A stretch of DNA of 33,310 bases, taken from contig CAKMYZ010000027.1 of assembly GCA_929200255.1 (NCBI GenBank), positions 1 through 33,310 of the forward strand, read 5' to 3'. The notes beneath the pieces are model-generated. The model made no database searches. It saw only the letters and a list, made by a program, of their open reading frames with translations, and had not been told where the DNA came from. The translations under genes were made by a program, and so were the position numbers. Below are positions 1 to 7,472 of the stretch, piece by piece. Each line of letters begins with the position of its first letter. Position 1 is the stretch's first letter. The DNA comes from an uncultured Alphaproteobacteria bacterium (GTDB taxonomy: Bacteria; Pseudomonadota; Alphaproteobacteria; Rhodobacterales; Rhodobacteraceae).

Positions 1-12
1 ACCCTCTTTTAG

Positions 13-291
13 CAAATTGCCCTATTTGGTCCCATAGGCGCTGACGTCAGACATTTTGCAGAAGCACCTGCGCGCCTCAAGGTTCATGGCCTGATTGTGA
101 ATGACGATCAGGTGAAGTTAACTAAGGGCTACCGCAATAAACTGCGCGCTTACCGTCACGTTATCGAAACAAAAAAATGTCGCGGAGAAGATGCTGCCCG
201 CCTATTGGGTCATCTGAATTATTTGGCTCAGATTGATCAACACAATGCGGCAGGGGAGGCTGAAGAAGGGGGCGAGTGTCCAAATATCTGA
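13..291 (+). pseudogene. C-terminal remnant of a retron/DRT-like reverse transcriptase
   Basis: The frame is open from 13, just after an in-frame TAG at 10-12, to the stop at 289-291. It reads through a segment (LKVHGLIVND, near codon 24 of the open frame) followed by a basic helix (RNKLRAYRHVIE) and a short leucine-rich end (LLGHLNYLAQID). That order is what retron-type reverse transcriptases show after the palm: the 'TGLVVN'-like strand, then thumb helices, then 'LRG.L.Y/F...ID'. A GTG at 97 would give a 64-residue ORF, but the similarity begins upstream of it, so 97 is not a genuine start. The palm with the YADD box is absent because the window starts here or because the gene is broken at the TAG. 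The family assignment rests on this short stretch only; it could belong to a group II intron, retron or defence-associated RT. Confidence 0.5.
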
Positions 292-439
292 TGTTCTGTA
301 TTCTTCGAACTGAACTTCTGCCCCGTATGAGCTGCGCTATGCGAATTTAGCAAACTATGAGACAGTTAAGGGCCGTCTACGATCGCACGGCACATTTCCT
401 AGGTTCATTCTCCGCTCTCGAGCGCAACTGCTGCATGGT

Positions 440-1654
440 TCAACCTCCCATTCTAGGTCCCACTACCCGCACTGGCAAATCCCTACCTGCTGTTTGCCCG
501 CGCTTGTGCGCCCGAACCCGCACCACTTTCCCGTTAGAATATCGCCTCTCATGTTCTGCCACCCAGTGCTCTGTCGGTGTAGCTCGGCTTACGGCCTGAT
601 CCTTCTCAAAACGGAGCCTCGCTCTTTGCTCAGTAATATGCCGCTCAGCTGCCGGTCCAATCCGGATGGTAACATGAGACTTTAGCGTTTCGGTCATCCA
701 AGACTTGCCAAATTTCCGTGCGGTCTTGACCTGAGCAGTTGAGAGGCTTGGAACCTCTTGCAACAGCAGGTCGTCTTCCCGCGCAGCAAGAGCTGCAAAA
801 AGCATAAAGCCTATTACCATCTCGTACGTGAGGTGACCTTTATGCTCCTCGAAATAGTCCCTCACCGCTTCTTCACTGTCCAATAGTCCGAGCCGCATAA
901 GTCCCGCAATTACGGTCCTTTGGAGTTGCCAACTGGTGTTATCAAAGTTGGGGCGACCATCTTGTGCTTTCGATATCTCAAAAACGAAGGGCGCATCAGC
1001 GAACATGTTGTCAGTCACGGCAGAGAAAAGACGCACGGTCAACTTTTCAGGCAACCGATTGTCAAAGAGGAACCCTCGCTGATGTCGGTTGTTCAATTCT
1101 TCCTCGCTAAGGGTTGTTATTCCTCGCGTTGCGCGATGTTCCCACAATTTCCGATCATCATATTCAATCCAAATGAGGTCACGCGGAAAGTCGACTTCTT
1201 TCACATAGCTTTGAATGTCGGATTCCGCCCGTTGTTCCCATGGCATTCCTTGAACATCCATTCGCAAAGAATCGAGGTAATTCGCGGCATGGTGGTCAAG
1301 CAAATAGATCCTCGCCGAGGCGAGATCGCTGAGAACGCTTTTCCAGTGCTGGCGGATGTCCTCAGGCGAGACCAACTGCCCATCAGGGCCGGGCACGTTC
1401 CCCGGCTGCTCGTTGTCGAGATAGCGTCCAAACCTTAGGGCGATTGTCTTATAAAGGATCATAGCCGTTACCCCACGCAGTGACACGACGATGCCGTCTG
1501 CACGCAAAACGTGCAAGCGGTTCTGAGGGGTGTTTTCACGATTCGGGCGGCTCGACTGGTGTTGCTCCCAAGCCACGCGGAATTTGCTATCCAGTTGCTT
1601 CCGTATTGCTTCCGGAAATCCGAGAGGCAAACTTCCAGTGTGGGAACAAGCCAC
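440..1654 (-). CDS. Hypothetical protein, 404 aa
   Basis: I do not recognise this family. The protein is soluble, with no signal peptide or membrane segment. It is mostly helical by composition, and its last 60 residues are strongly basic, containing a His-Trp-Val...His pattern (EHWVAEHERRYSNGK). The long, even codon use and lack of any competing frame support a real gene. The start is a GTG at 1652-1654 with no clear Shine-Dalgarno; an AT-rich -10-like stretch lies within 20 nt upstream, so a leaderless transcript is possible. A 20-bp palindrome at 1679-1698 sits where an operator would be. It is transcribed in the same direction as the MBL/TM pair, but a terminator at 1797-1826 separates it from them, so it is probably its own unit. 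Its place next to a reverse transcriptase remnant and other accessory genes suggests transposon cargo. Confidence 0.7.
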   Translation of the reverse strand: MACSHTGSLPLGFPEAIRKQLDSKFRVAWEQHQSSRPNRENTPQNRLHVLRADGIVVSLRGVTAMILYKTIALRFGRYLDNEQPGNVPGPDGQLVSPEDIRQHWKSVLSDLASARIYLLDHHAANYLDSLRMDVQGMPWEQRAESDIQSYVKEVDFPRDLIWIEYDDRKLWEHRATRGITTLSEEELNNRHQRGFLFDNRLPEKLTVRLFSAVTDNMFADAPFVFEISKAQDGRPNFDNTSWQLQRTVIAGLMRLGLLDSEEAVRDYFEEHKGHLTYEMVIGFMLFAALAAREDDLLLQEVPSLSTAQVKTARKFGKSWMTETLKSHVTIRIGPAAERHITEQRARLRFEKDQAVSRATPTEHWVAEHERRYSNGKVVRVRAHKRGQTAGRDLPVRVVGPRMGG

Positions 1655-1678
1655 TAATACGTTGATATAAAAAGATGT

Positions 1679-1698
1679 GAAATGTCATGAGACATTTC
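1679..1698. promoter_or_regulatory. 20-bp palindrome upstream of the 404-aa gene
   Basis: GAAATGTC-ATGA-GACATTTC is a perfect 8+8 inverted repeat, 25 nt upstream of the GTG start at 1654 and overlapping the expected promoter region on the minus strand. It looks like a dimeric repressor operator; no T-run follows it, so it is not a terminator. Which regulator binds is unknown. Confidence 0.45.
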
Positions 1699-1796
1699 CT
1701 CTGATTTTGGCTAAGCCCCTGTTTTTATTATGCAGGATACTCAAGCTGCGACAACTGTTTTTCCTTTTTTGACAGAGCTTTTTTCCTTTCTCGGAG

Positions 1797-1826
1797 CAAA
1801 AAAATACCGGCCAATGGCCGGCATGC
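1797..1826 (-). terminator. Rho-independent terminator after the MBL/TM pair
   Basis: On the minus strand a CCGGCC-ATT-GGCCGG hairpin, extended by weaker outer pairs, is followed by seven Ts (the A-run at 1798-1804 on the plus strand). It lies about 30 nt downstream of the stop of the 3-TM gene and should end the 3881-to-1856 transcript. Confidence 0.8.
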
Positions 1827-1855
1827 TCAATGAACTGCCTCTTAAGTCAAAACAC

Positions 1856-2317
1856 TTAATCAGCTTTCGATGGGATCCGAGCTTCGATCTCGGCAGTTAG
1901 CCCAGCCAGTCGATCACTCAATAGTTCTGAAACAGTAAAGAAGGCATAAGTACTGATGGCTAGCAGAAGGATCGCCAACGGGATTGTCAGAGTTCGAAGT
2001 GTCCAAAACAAGGTATGTTGCCACCAACCCTCCGGCTTGTTTTTGTTTTCATGATCGGACATGGCATTCAAAATAAAACCAGCAAGCCCAAGCCCTCCCG
2101 CCCCCGTCATTGTCCCAATCACAAGAGCTACGATGGAAAGCAAAAGCAGCTGTAATTCTGGATAATCACGCGCATCGTATAAAAACCTAATAGCGAAGCC
2201 CAGTCCAGTAGACATAGTCACAAATGCGGTTGTACCCGCCGCAGCAAAAATTTTGTATTTCTCGATCATTTCTTGTCTTTCAGAAATTTCAGACTGCTGC
2301 CCATGGTACTTCGACAT
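1856..2317 (-). CDS. Three-TM membrane protein paired with the MBL-fold gene
   Basis: A 153-residue inner-membrane protein. Hydrophobic segments are visible at about residues 23-46, 56-83 (glycine-rich) and 103-130, with a charged 20-residue N-terminus and a charged loop near 87-98. No catalytic domain is visible. The gene starts inside the 3' end of the MBL gene (29-nt overlap, different frame), so the two are translationally linked and probably act together; a terminator follows at 1797-1826. Small multi-TM proteins encoded directly after an enzymatic or sensor gene in accessory islands are often membrane-disrupting effectors or membrane anchors, but nothing in this sequence alone proves either role. 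I do not recognise a named family. Confidence 0.75.
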   Translation of the reverse strand: MSKYHGQQSEISERQEMIEKYKIFAAAGTTAFVTMSTGLGFAIRFLYDARDYPELQLLLLSIVALVIGTMTGAGGLGLAGFILNAMSDHENKNKPEGWWQHTLFWTLRTLTIPLAILLLAISTYAFFTVSELLSDRLAGLTAEIEARIPSKAD

Positions 2318-3881
2318 GATGTGACTTTACGTTCCAGCTATTGCCATCAAAGCTAAGTCTGACGTCCCCAGCGGTTTCCGCCGGTCCAACCGTTGGTGCT
2401 ATAAGATGTTTAATATCGCGTACTTTTGCCTCTTTCGGCGTGGAGGTGAAAAGCAACTGAACCTCGTGCTCATCCCTTCCCAGCTCTTCAATAAACCGGC
2501 TAAAAATCTCAGATGGCCGAAACTTGTCATCAGTTCCGTGAGATAACAACAAATATGCGGGTGATGATTGTTGGTTGAATTTGCTCTCAAGCAAACAATT
2601 GTAGAAGTGAGCATTGTGACCTGCATGGTGCGCCACTTGAACGATATCAAGTTGATCCATCTGTGCGATTAGCTTTGGGTGAAACGGCTTGTTCTTGGTC
2701 GGCATAAAGTCAACGCAACCAGCATCGCCGCTGACGAGGATACGTTGGCCGTGGCACTCAAAAACGCCAATGTAGCTAAGTTCATTGCTTGGCGTGATTT
2801 TTTCAATCGGCACAGATTTTAGGAATGATGCGTATGCATAAGTACCGATAGGCAAGCTACGCCAGTGTTTCTTGACCAAACCTATCGAGGGTCCAAGTAG
2901 CGTAAAACTTGGCTCTCTCGCCTTGGAATTCGGTCCTGACGTGAACCTGCGGGCAACCGGGTCCCAAAGGAATTTGCGCGGTTTCCCGTCATCAATCGTT
3001 GCATATCGAGTTTTGATGTTTCGTTTCTTCAAGGCCTTTACAACTTTGGCTAGCGATTTCGCATTTATCGCATCTTTTGCGGCTGAAACTCGGATGTGAG
3101 CTAGAGCTTTCGCGTCGGACCCATATTCGAACTCTCGTTGCAGAAATGAACGGCTAAACGAATCCATACGGAGTCGACCGTCTCTACGCAGGCGGCTAAA
3201 CCGGTTTTGAGAATGCAACAGTTCGTCATCCTCATCAAATTCGTTTGGGCTTCTAATGTCCAAGTCCGCATGACCCACCTTTGAAGCACCTAACGTGCGG
3301 TACGCATCATCAAGATGAGCCTTGAACAATTTGTCCCAATCGGAGCTATCTGATTTTTGATCATCCTGTATTCTTGGAAAAACGGATCCACGCACTATCT
3401 CTAAATGTTCCGACGATCTCTCAATCCCTTCAAAATCGTCGAATTCGTGTTCAAACTCACAAGCGCTGTGACAAGTTTGAGCCTTGAACCTTAAATATTC
3501 CTCGAGGATTTGATCGCCGTCGGGGCTTGCGAATTGAATCCCAAGCATTGCATCAGTTTCGATCTCGCTGGTTAAGAATTGTGTTTGTGCATCATTCGCG
3601 ACCGGTGGCATCCAGGCTTCTCCGATTTCAACACCGTGGCTTTCAATGATGTCGACCAAACCGTTGAGATGATCCCCGTCGTAATGAGTGCCAATCATCA
3701 AATCTATGCGTAATTTTCCTTCCTTGTTGATCGCGATAGAGTCCTCGAGTTTCTTGTTTACCTTGTATTTTTTGCTGCCTGCATCGGCCAGAACACTTAC
3801 GGTCTCACCTTCAGATTCAAACTGAAGCAGGACTGAAAGCCCCAATTCAACAGCAAACATATCGACTTGTATCTGCGCCAT
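2289..3881 (-). CDS. ComEC/Rec2-type metallo-beta-lactamase-fold hydrolase
   Basis: This 530-residue protein has the metal-binding signature THYDGDHLNG at about residues 65-74 (HxxxDH), then SGDAG near 386 and VAHHAGHN near 416, ending the core with an LSHG motif. That series matches the MBL fold of the stand-alone ComEC/Rec2-like hydrolases, which bind two divalent metals and hydrolyse phosphodiester or related bonds. There is no membrane segment, unlike ComEC itself. A long acidic and helical insertion (about residues 110-330) between the first motif and the later ones is larger than in simple MBL enzymes and may sense something. The ATG at 3881 is preceded by GGGAG at good spacing. It overlaps the downstream 3-TM gene by 29 nt. 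The substrate is unknown. Confidence 0.8.
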   Translation of the reverse strand: MAQIQVDMFAVELGLSVLLQFESEGETVSVLADAGSKKYKVNKKLEDSIAINKEGKLRIDLMIGTHYDGDHLNGLVDIIESHGVEIGEAWMPPVANDAQTQFLTSEIETDAMLGIQFASPDGDQILEEYLRFKAQTCHSACEFEHEFDDFEGIERSSEHLEIVRGSVFPRIQDDQKSDSSDWDKLFKAHLDDAYRTLGASKVGHADLDIRSPNEFDEDDELLHSQNRFSRLRRDGRLRMDSFSRSFLQREFEYGSDAKALAHIRVSAAKDAINAKSLAKVVKALKKRNIKTRYATIDDGKPRKFLWDPVARRFTSGPNSKAREPSFTLLGPSIGLVKKHWRSLPIGTYAYASFLKSVPIEKITPSNELSYIGVFECHGQRILVSGDAGCVDFMPTKNKPFHPKLIAQMDQLDIVQVAHHAGHNAHFYNCLLESKFNQQSSPAYLLLSHGTDDKFRPSEIFSRFIEELGRDEHEVQLLFTSTPKEAKVRDIKHLIAPTVGPAETAGDVRLSFDGNSWNVKSHHVEVPWAAV

Positions 3882-3934
3882 GTTCTAGGCTCCCAAAAAT
3901 TTATTCTGAATATTGGCAACACTGTATTGCTTGT

Positions 3935-3957
3935 TTCCAACGCTGCAAGCGTTGGAA
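3935..3957. promoter_or_regulatory. Perfect 10+10 inverted repeat upstream of the MBL gene
   Basis: TTCCAACGCT-GCA-AGCGTTGGAA lies 54-76 nt upstream of the MBL start and about 60 nt beyond the stop of the phosphoesterase gene. It can form a strong hairpin but has no following T-run in either direction. It therefore fits an operator, or a Rho-independent-like element without a U-tract separating the transposition operon from the MBL operon. Confidence 0.45.
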
Positions 3958-4019
3958 GTTATTGAACCGGGTGAAAATAGAAGTCTTAGTTCCGCCATAA
4001 TTGGCAACGTGCTTATTCA

Positions 4020-4589
4020 TCACTTCAGCTCCTTCGCGTTGTGCTCAACATCCTGCCAATGCTTATTCACAGGCAGAGATTTGGCACGACGCGCGATATC
4101 TTCGAACTGGACAGGCATGAAATCCCAAACATCGACACCGACGTTGACGCTGTTGCGCGAGCCCCTCCAATTGTTGTGGACATGACCGAAGACCTGAAGC
4201 GCATCCCGGCGGGCGTGGTTCCACGTGATCATTGGGTAATGGCACAGTGTGTGGGCCTGGTTTTTAGGTCCGTCCCTGACTTCAGTCAGGTGCGAGATAC
4301 TGTCCCATGGCAGTTCCAGCGTTGGCTCCAAATCATGGTTGCCGATGATCAGATGTTTGCGCCCACCTGGGAGCTGACCAAATAGCATGTTGAGATATTC
4401 TGGCTCTTTTGATTTTGGGCCGAAAGCAAAATCACCCACGATCCAAAGGTCATCGTCCGGGCCAACCTTGGACCAGAGGTTTTCTATCAGCACGGTGTCC
4501 ATGTGACCGGCGCTGCGGAACGGGCGGCCACAGAACGGGATGACGTTCTCATGCCCGAAATGCGTGTCTGCTGTGTACCAATTCGTCAT
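4020..4589 (-). CDS. Calcineurin-like metallophosphoesterase cotranscribed with tniQ
   Basis: This is a 190-residue calcineurin-type phosphoesterase with a full set of metal ligands: D8-x-H10 near the N-terminus, G52-D53, G83-N84-H85-D86, H117 (CHYP) and G135-H-V-H138. The family hydrolyses phosphomono- or phosphodiesters with a dinuclear metal centre; the substrate here is unknown. The start is placed at the ATG 4587-4589, not the upstream in-frame ATG at 4619, because AAAGGGAG precedes it at good spacing and it begins one base after the tniQ stop (4591-4593). That tight junction means it is transcribed and probably translationally coupled with the transposition genes, which is unusual for a cargo enzyme. 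It may be a passenger captured behind the operon or an accessory factor. Confidence 0.85.
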   Translation of the reverse strand: MTNWYTADTHFGHENVIPFCGRPFRSAGHMDTVLIENLWSKVGPDDDLWIVGDFAFGPKSKEPEYLNMLFGQLPGGRKHLIIGNHDLEPTLELPWDSISHLTEVRDGPKNQAHTLCHYPMITWNHARRDALQVFGHVHNNWRGSRNSVNVGVDVWDFMPVQFEDIARRAKSLPVNKHWQDVEHNAKELK

Positions 4590-4590
4590 C

Positions 4591-6465
4591 CTAAATACTC
4601 CCTTTGGATGCAGGTTCATCCGTTATCCAGCCGCTATCGCCAATGACGCCCGCCAGATGTTTTCGTTCATAGATTTTGCTAAACCGAGGTGCCAGCTGGA
4701 TCGGATCAATCTTAAGCTGTTCTAACCGCGAAGATACATGCCGGGCTTGCGTCCCAACCTGATTGGCCAGAATTCCCAATGTGACATAGCGTTCGAGAAA
4801 CCCATCATGGGCCTCTGTTGGAATGATCGACATTGGCCGGCGAGAGCGAGGGTGGCGGGTCTCGCAGGCCCTGATGTACCTCTCGTTCACAAGGTATGTG
4901 ACTGTTGGATCATTGACGCGCAACATTCGCTTTAGCTGTTGCTTTGTGTAGCCCTCCAATGGTGGCCCCTCGAATTGATCGAGGACTTCTTCGAGATCAA
5001 CCGCCAGCGATGCCAGCCCCTCAAGTCTCCGCATTCTACCAAGCCATTTGACGGTGCCATCCAGGATGAGAGGAGCAACTTGCTCAACAGTCACTTTGGC
5101 CTTGTTACATGCGACGCCGAGTTCCATGCGGCTCCCTGCCAACACGTCCACAGCCTCAGCCCGATCGAGAAATTGGGCTAACACCCGATCAAGATGGTCC
5201 GGTTTGTACAGCCCTTTCAAACCATCAAACGCGGCGACCGGTTGCACCACACCGATCTTGCGCAATCGGTCAAACAGGGGGCGGTTTACATTCAGGTGTG
5301 CCGCAGCCTCGATCCGATCAACGACATCAGCCACCTCGCGAATACGGGTTTCGCTTTCTTCAGCTGGAAAATACCCTAACTCATCCGCTGTAGGCTTGCG
5401 GTTTGACTTTCTATCAGCAAATCCAAACCCACCTAGAAAACTCTTCAGACGATGCGGATCCATTTCGAATTCGTTGGCGATGGTGACAAACGAATGTAGA
5501 TGGCGCTTTGGGCATTTTTCTCCCAAGACAACTTCGCCCTTTCCAATCGGATAGTTGTGAAAAACGTAGTGTCTGTAGATTGCGCGGATCGGTTCATACC
5601 GATCATCATGGGACATACGTTCTAGCCAGCGCGCAAAGTGCCCGAAGTCCGTATAGTGACCCGCGCGAGGGCCAGACGACTTGTTTTGAATAGACCTCAA
5701 AGCAGCATTAATACCGTCACCGCCTTTGGCGATAGCTACAAATCCAGCGGCACCTGCTTCAGCCAGTTCGTTGTCAGTCGACTTGGAGAACGACGCCTTG
5801 GGGCCATAAGTGATCGCCAATCCAAGCATCTCAGCAGTCTTTGCGACGATCTCAAACGGCAAATCATCAAGAGCTGGGTCCGTTGTTTTACCATCTAATC
5901 GACCAACCAGGTAGCTCTCGAATTTCGACGGTGCTCGAGACTGGCCCTGCATCGCAGCTTCTTCAATAATGTCCCAATGATCGCGGATGCGGGCGAAGGT
6001 GTCATGCATATCACGCGGAAACTCGGCATCGGGTAGATCCACTAAAAACGTATGATGCTGATGGCAGGTGCGGATTGATGAGATGTGCCAATAGATGCGG
6101 GTATATGGCCCAAACTGTCCGTGCTTTTCGCGATCGGCCAGCAGGCAGTGCGGGCAAACCCGTAATCTGCCGCGAAGAAATTGGCGATTGGAAACCGTTT
6201 CTCCAGCGACCCGAAAGCTCTTGTGATCATCCCGACCAAGAACGAGCTCGCTCCTATATCGGTTCAATTGCTCTCGTGGAACACCCGACAATTCTGAGAC
6301 ATGATCGACCTCTTCAGGCAGCCCCTTGGCGAGGCCTTTCCAGTTTATGATCATGTCTTGTGCGAAATCCTGAGCGTACTGGCTGCCATTGAAGGCAGCC
6401 AGATTTGAAACCAACGACGTTATGGTCTGCGCCGGACGAAGCGGGAGAGTTAAGCCAAGTCGCAT
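4591..6465 (-). CDS. tniQ: TnsD/TniQ-type transposon target selector
   Basis: TniQ-family protein of 624 residues. The N-terminal TniQ domain carries the family zinc site, with C104-x2-C107 (RVCPHCLLAD) followed by C134-x2-H137 (RTCHQHH). The long C-terminal half (about residues 330-620) looks like a chain of helix-turn-helix units. This length is more like TnsD (sequence-specific attachment-site binder) than the short TniQ of CRISPR-guided elements. Known role: it binds the target DNA and recruits TnsC. The start ATG overlaps the tnsC stop by one base (TAATG). It is the only TniQ in the window, and no cas genes or TnsE are visible, so targeting is inferred to be by DNA-sequence recognition of an unidentified attachment site. 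Confidence 0.85.
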   Translation of the reverse strand: MRLGLTLPLRPAQTITSLVSNLAAFNGSQYAQDFAQDMIINWKGLAKGLPEEVDHVSELSGVPREQLNRYRSELVLGRDDHKSFRVAGETVSNRQFLRGRLRVCPHCLLADREKHGQFGPYTRIYWHISSIRTCHQHHTFLVDLPDAEFPRDMHDTFARIRDHWDIIEEAAMQGQSRAPSKFESYLVGRLDGKTTDPALDDLPFEIVAKTAEMLGLAITYGPKASFSKSTDNELAEAGAAGFVAIAKGGDGINAALRSIQNKSSGPRAGHYTDFGHFARWLERMSHDDRYEPIRAIYRHYVFHNYPIGKGEVVLGEKCPKRHLHSFVTIANEFEMDPHRLKSFLGGFGFADRKSNRKPTADELGYFPAEESETRIREVADVVDRIEAAAHLNVNRPLFDRLRKIGVVQPVAAFDGLKGLYKPDHLDRVLAQFLDRAEAVDVLAGSRMELGVACNKAKVTVEQVAPLILDGTVKWLGRMRRLEGLASLAVDLEEVLDQFEGPPLEGYTKQQLKRMLRVNDPTVTYLVNERYIRACETRHPRSRRPMSIIPTEAHDGFLERYVTLGILANQVGTQARHVSSRLEQLKIDPIQLAPRFSKIYERKHLAGVIGDSGWITDEPASKGSI

Positions 6466-7472
6466 TATGCAGCCCTCCGGCGGTACTTCGCATGGGGCGT
6501 CAGTAAATCGACCTCCTCCTCTGGTGTGGCCAACAGCGCCCGCGCATCCACAGCGCGGTAGTCGTCACACAGGAACGGGTTCAGGTCATCAACGCAGCCA
6601 GATCGGCGACGAAACGCTGCCGCAAAATCGCGCAAGCCGAGCGGTGAATGATCTTCTAGCAAGGCTTCTTCGATCGCGGCAATGATGAGCTCAATGACCA
6701 AGCCAAGCTCACCGGCACCCGCATGTATAAGACGTTTTGTGAACTCCGCACTGTAGGTACCATCTGCGATCGGCAACTTTGCCGCATCGAGATACTGGGC
6801 CACAATTTCGGGCAAGATATTGCCGTGACTTGTGAAGCTGATCGGAGCCAGATGAATCGGAACGAACCGCCGTGATAGTTGCGGGTCGAGGTGAAGAAGA
6901 TCTATCAGCGATGGCATCCCGCTCAACACAATGCCTGTTGGCCAAAGCCGGTTTTGCATCAGGGACTTCAATGTATTCACGACCGATTGCATCTCGCGCT
7001 CATTACGATTGATATGAAGATCCTGCGCCTCGTCCAAATGCAGAAACAGCGTCTGGCGCTGTTCAAGATGCCCCTGAAGTAGCTCCCAGATGATGCCAGC
7101 GGTGCGCTCGCGCCGGAGTGGGTATCCAAGCGCATTGAGACAGGACAGCCCCACGTGTTTGAGGGTCGCGGGCGACGGAACCGAAAGGCTGACTACGTCT
7201 GCCCTAACCTTGCCGGGCGTCAGAAGTTGCAGATCGGGGTGTCGGTTGAATAGATGCGAAATCGCTGTGGATTTGCCCGACCCCGAATTGCCAATCAGGA
7301 CGATGCCCCGCGCTTCGCTGGAGCGCCCCGCTTCCAGTTCGGCCCTACGCCGGTAGAGTAAAAGATCGAATTGGTACTGAAGATCAGCAAAGTGCGTGTT
7401 TGGAACGAATTTTGCGCAAAGATCTGAGATTACTCGTCCTGTGGCGATCGCTTTTTCTTTGTTCAATGACAT
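6465..7472 (-). CDS. tnsC: TnsC/TniB AAA+ ATPase of the Tn7-like transposase
   Basis: An AAA+ regulator of 335 residues. Walker A is GNSGSGKST at 61-69, Walker B is LFLHLDEAQD with D147-E148, and an SGMP sensor-like motif lies near residue 190. Proteins of this type bind DNA in the ATP state, form filaments at the target chosen by TniQ, and activate the transposase. The size and the 'LDEAQ' box resemble TniB of Tn5053-type elements as much as Tn7 TnsC. It starts at the TAATG overlap with the tnsB stop and ends in a TAATG overlap with tniQ, so it lies in the middle of a tightly coupled operon. Confidence 0.9.
   Translation of the reverse strand: MSLNKEKAIATGRVISDLCAKFVPNTHFADLQYQFDLLLYRRRAELEAGRSSEARGIVLIGNSGSGKSTAISHLFNRHPDLQLLTPGKVRADVVSLSVPSPATLKHVGLSCLNALGYPLRRERTAGIIWELLQGHLEQRQTLFLHLDEAQDLHINRNEREMQSVVNTLKSLMQNRLWPTGIVLSGMPSLIDLLHLDPQLSRRFVPIHLAPISFTSHGNILPEIVAQYLDAAKLPIADGTYSAEFTKRLIHAGAGELGLVIELIIAAIEEALLEDHSPLGLRDFAAAFRRRSGCVDDLNPFLCDDYRAVDARALLATPEEEVDLLTPHAKYRRRAA

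Noticed and set aside
920..1438. 172-codon plus-strand ORF opposite the 404-aa gene
   Set aside because: The minus-strand frame is longer and has protein-like composition; this one is its shadow.
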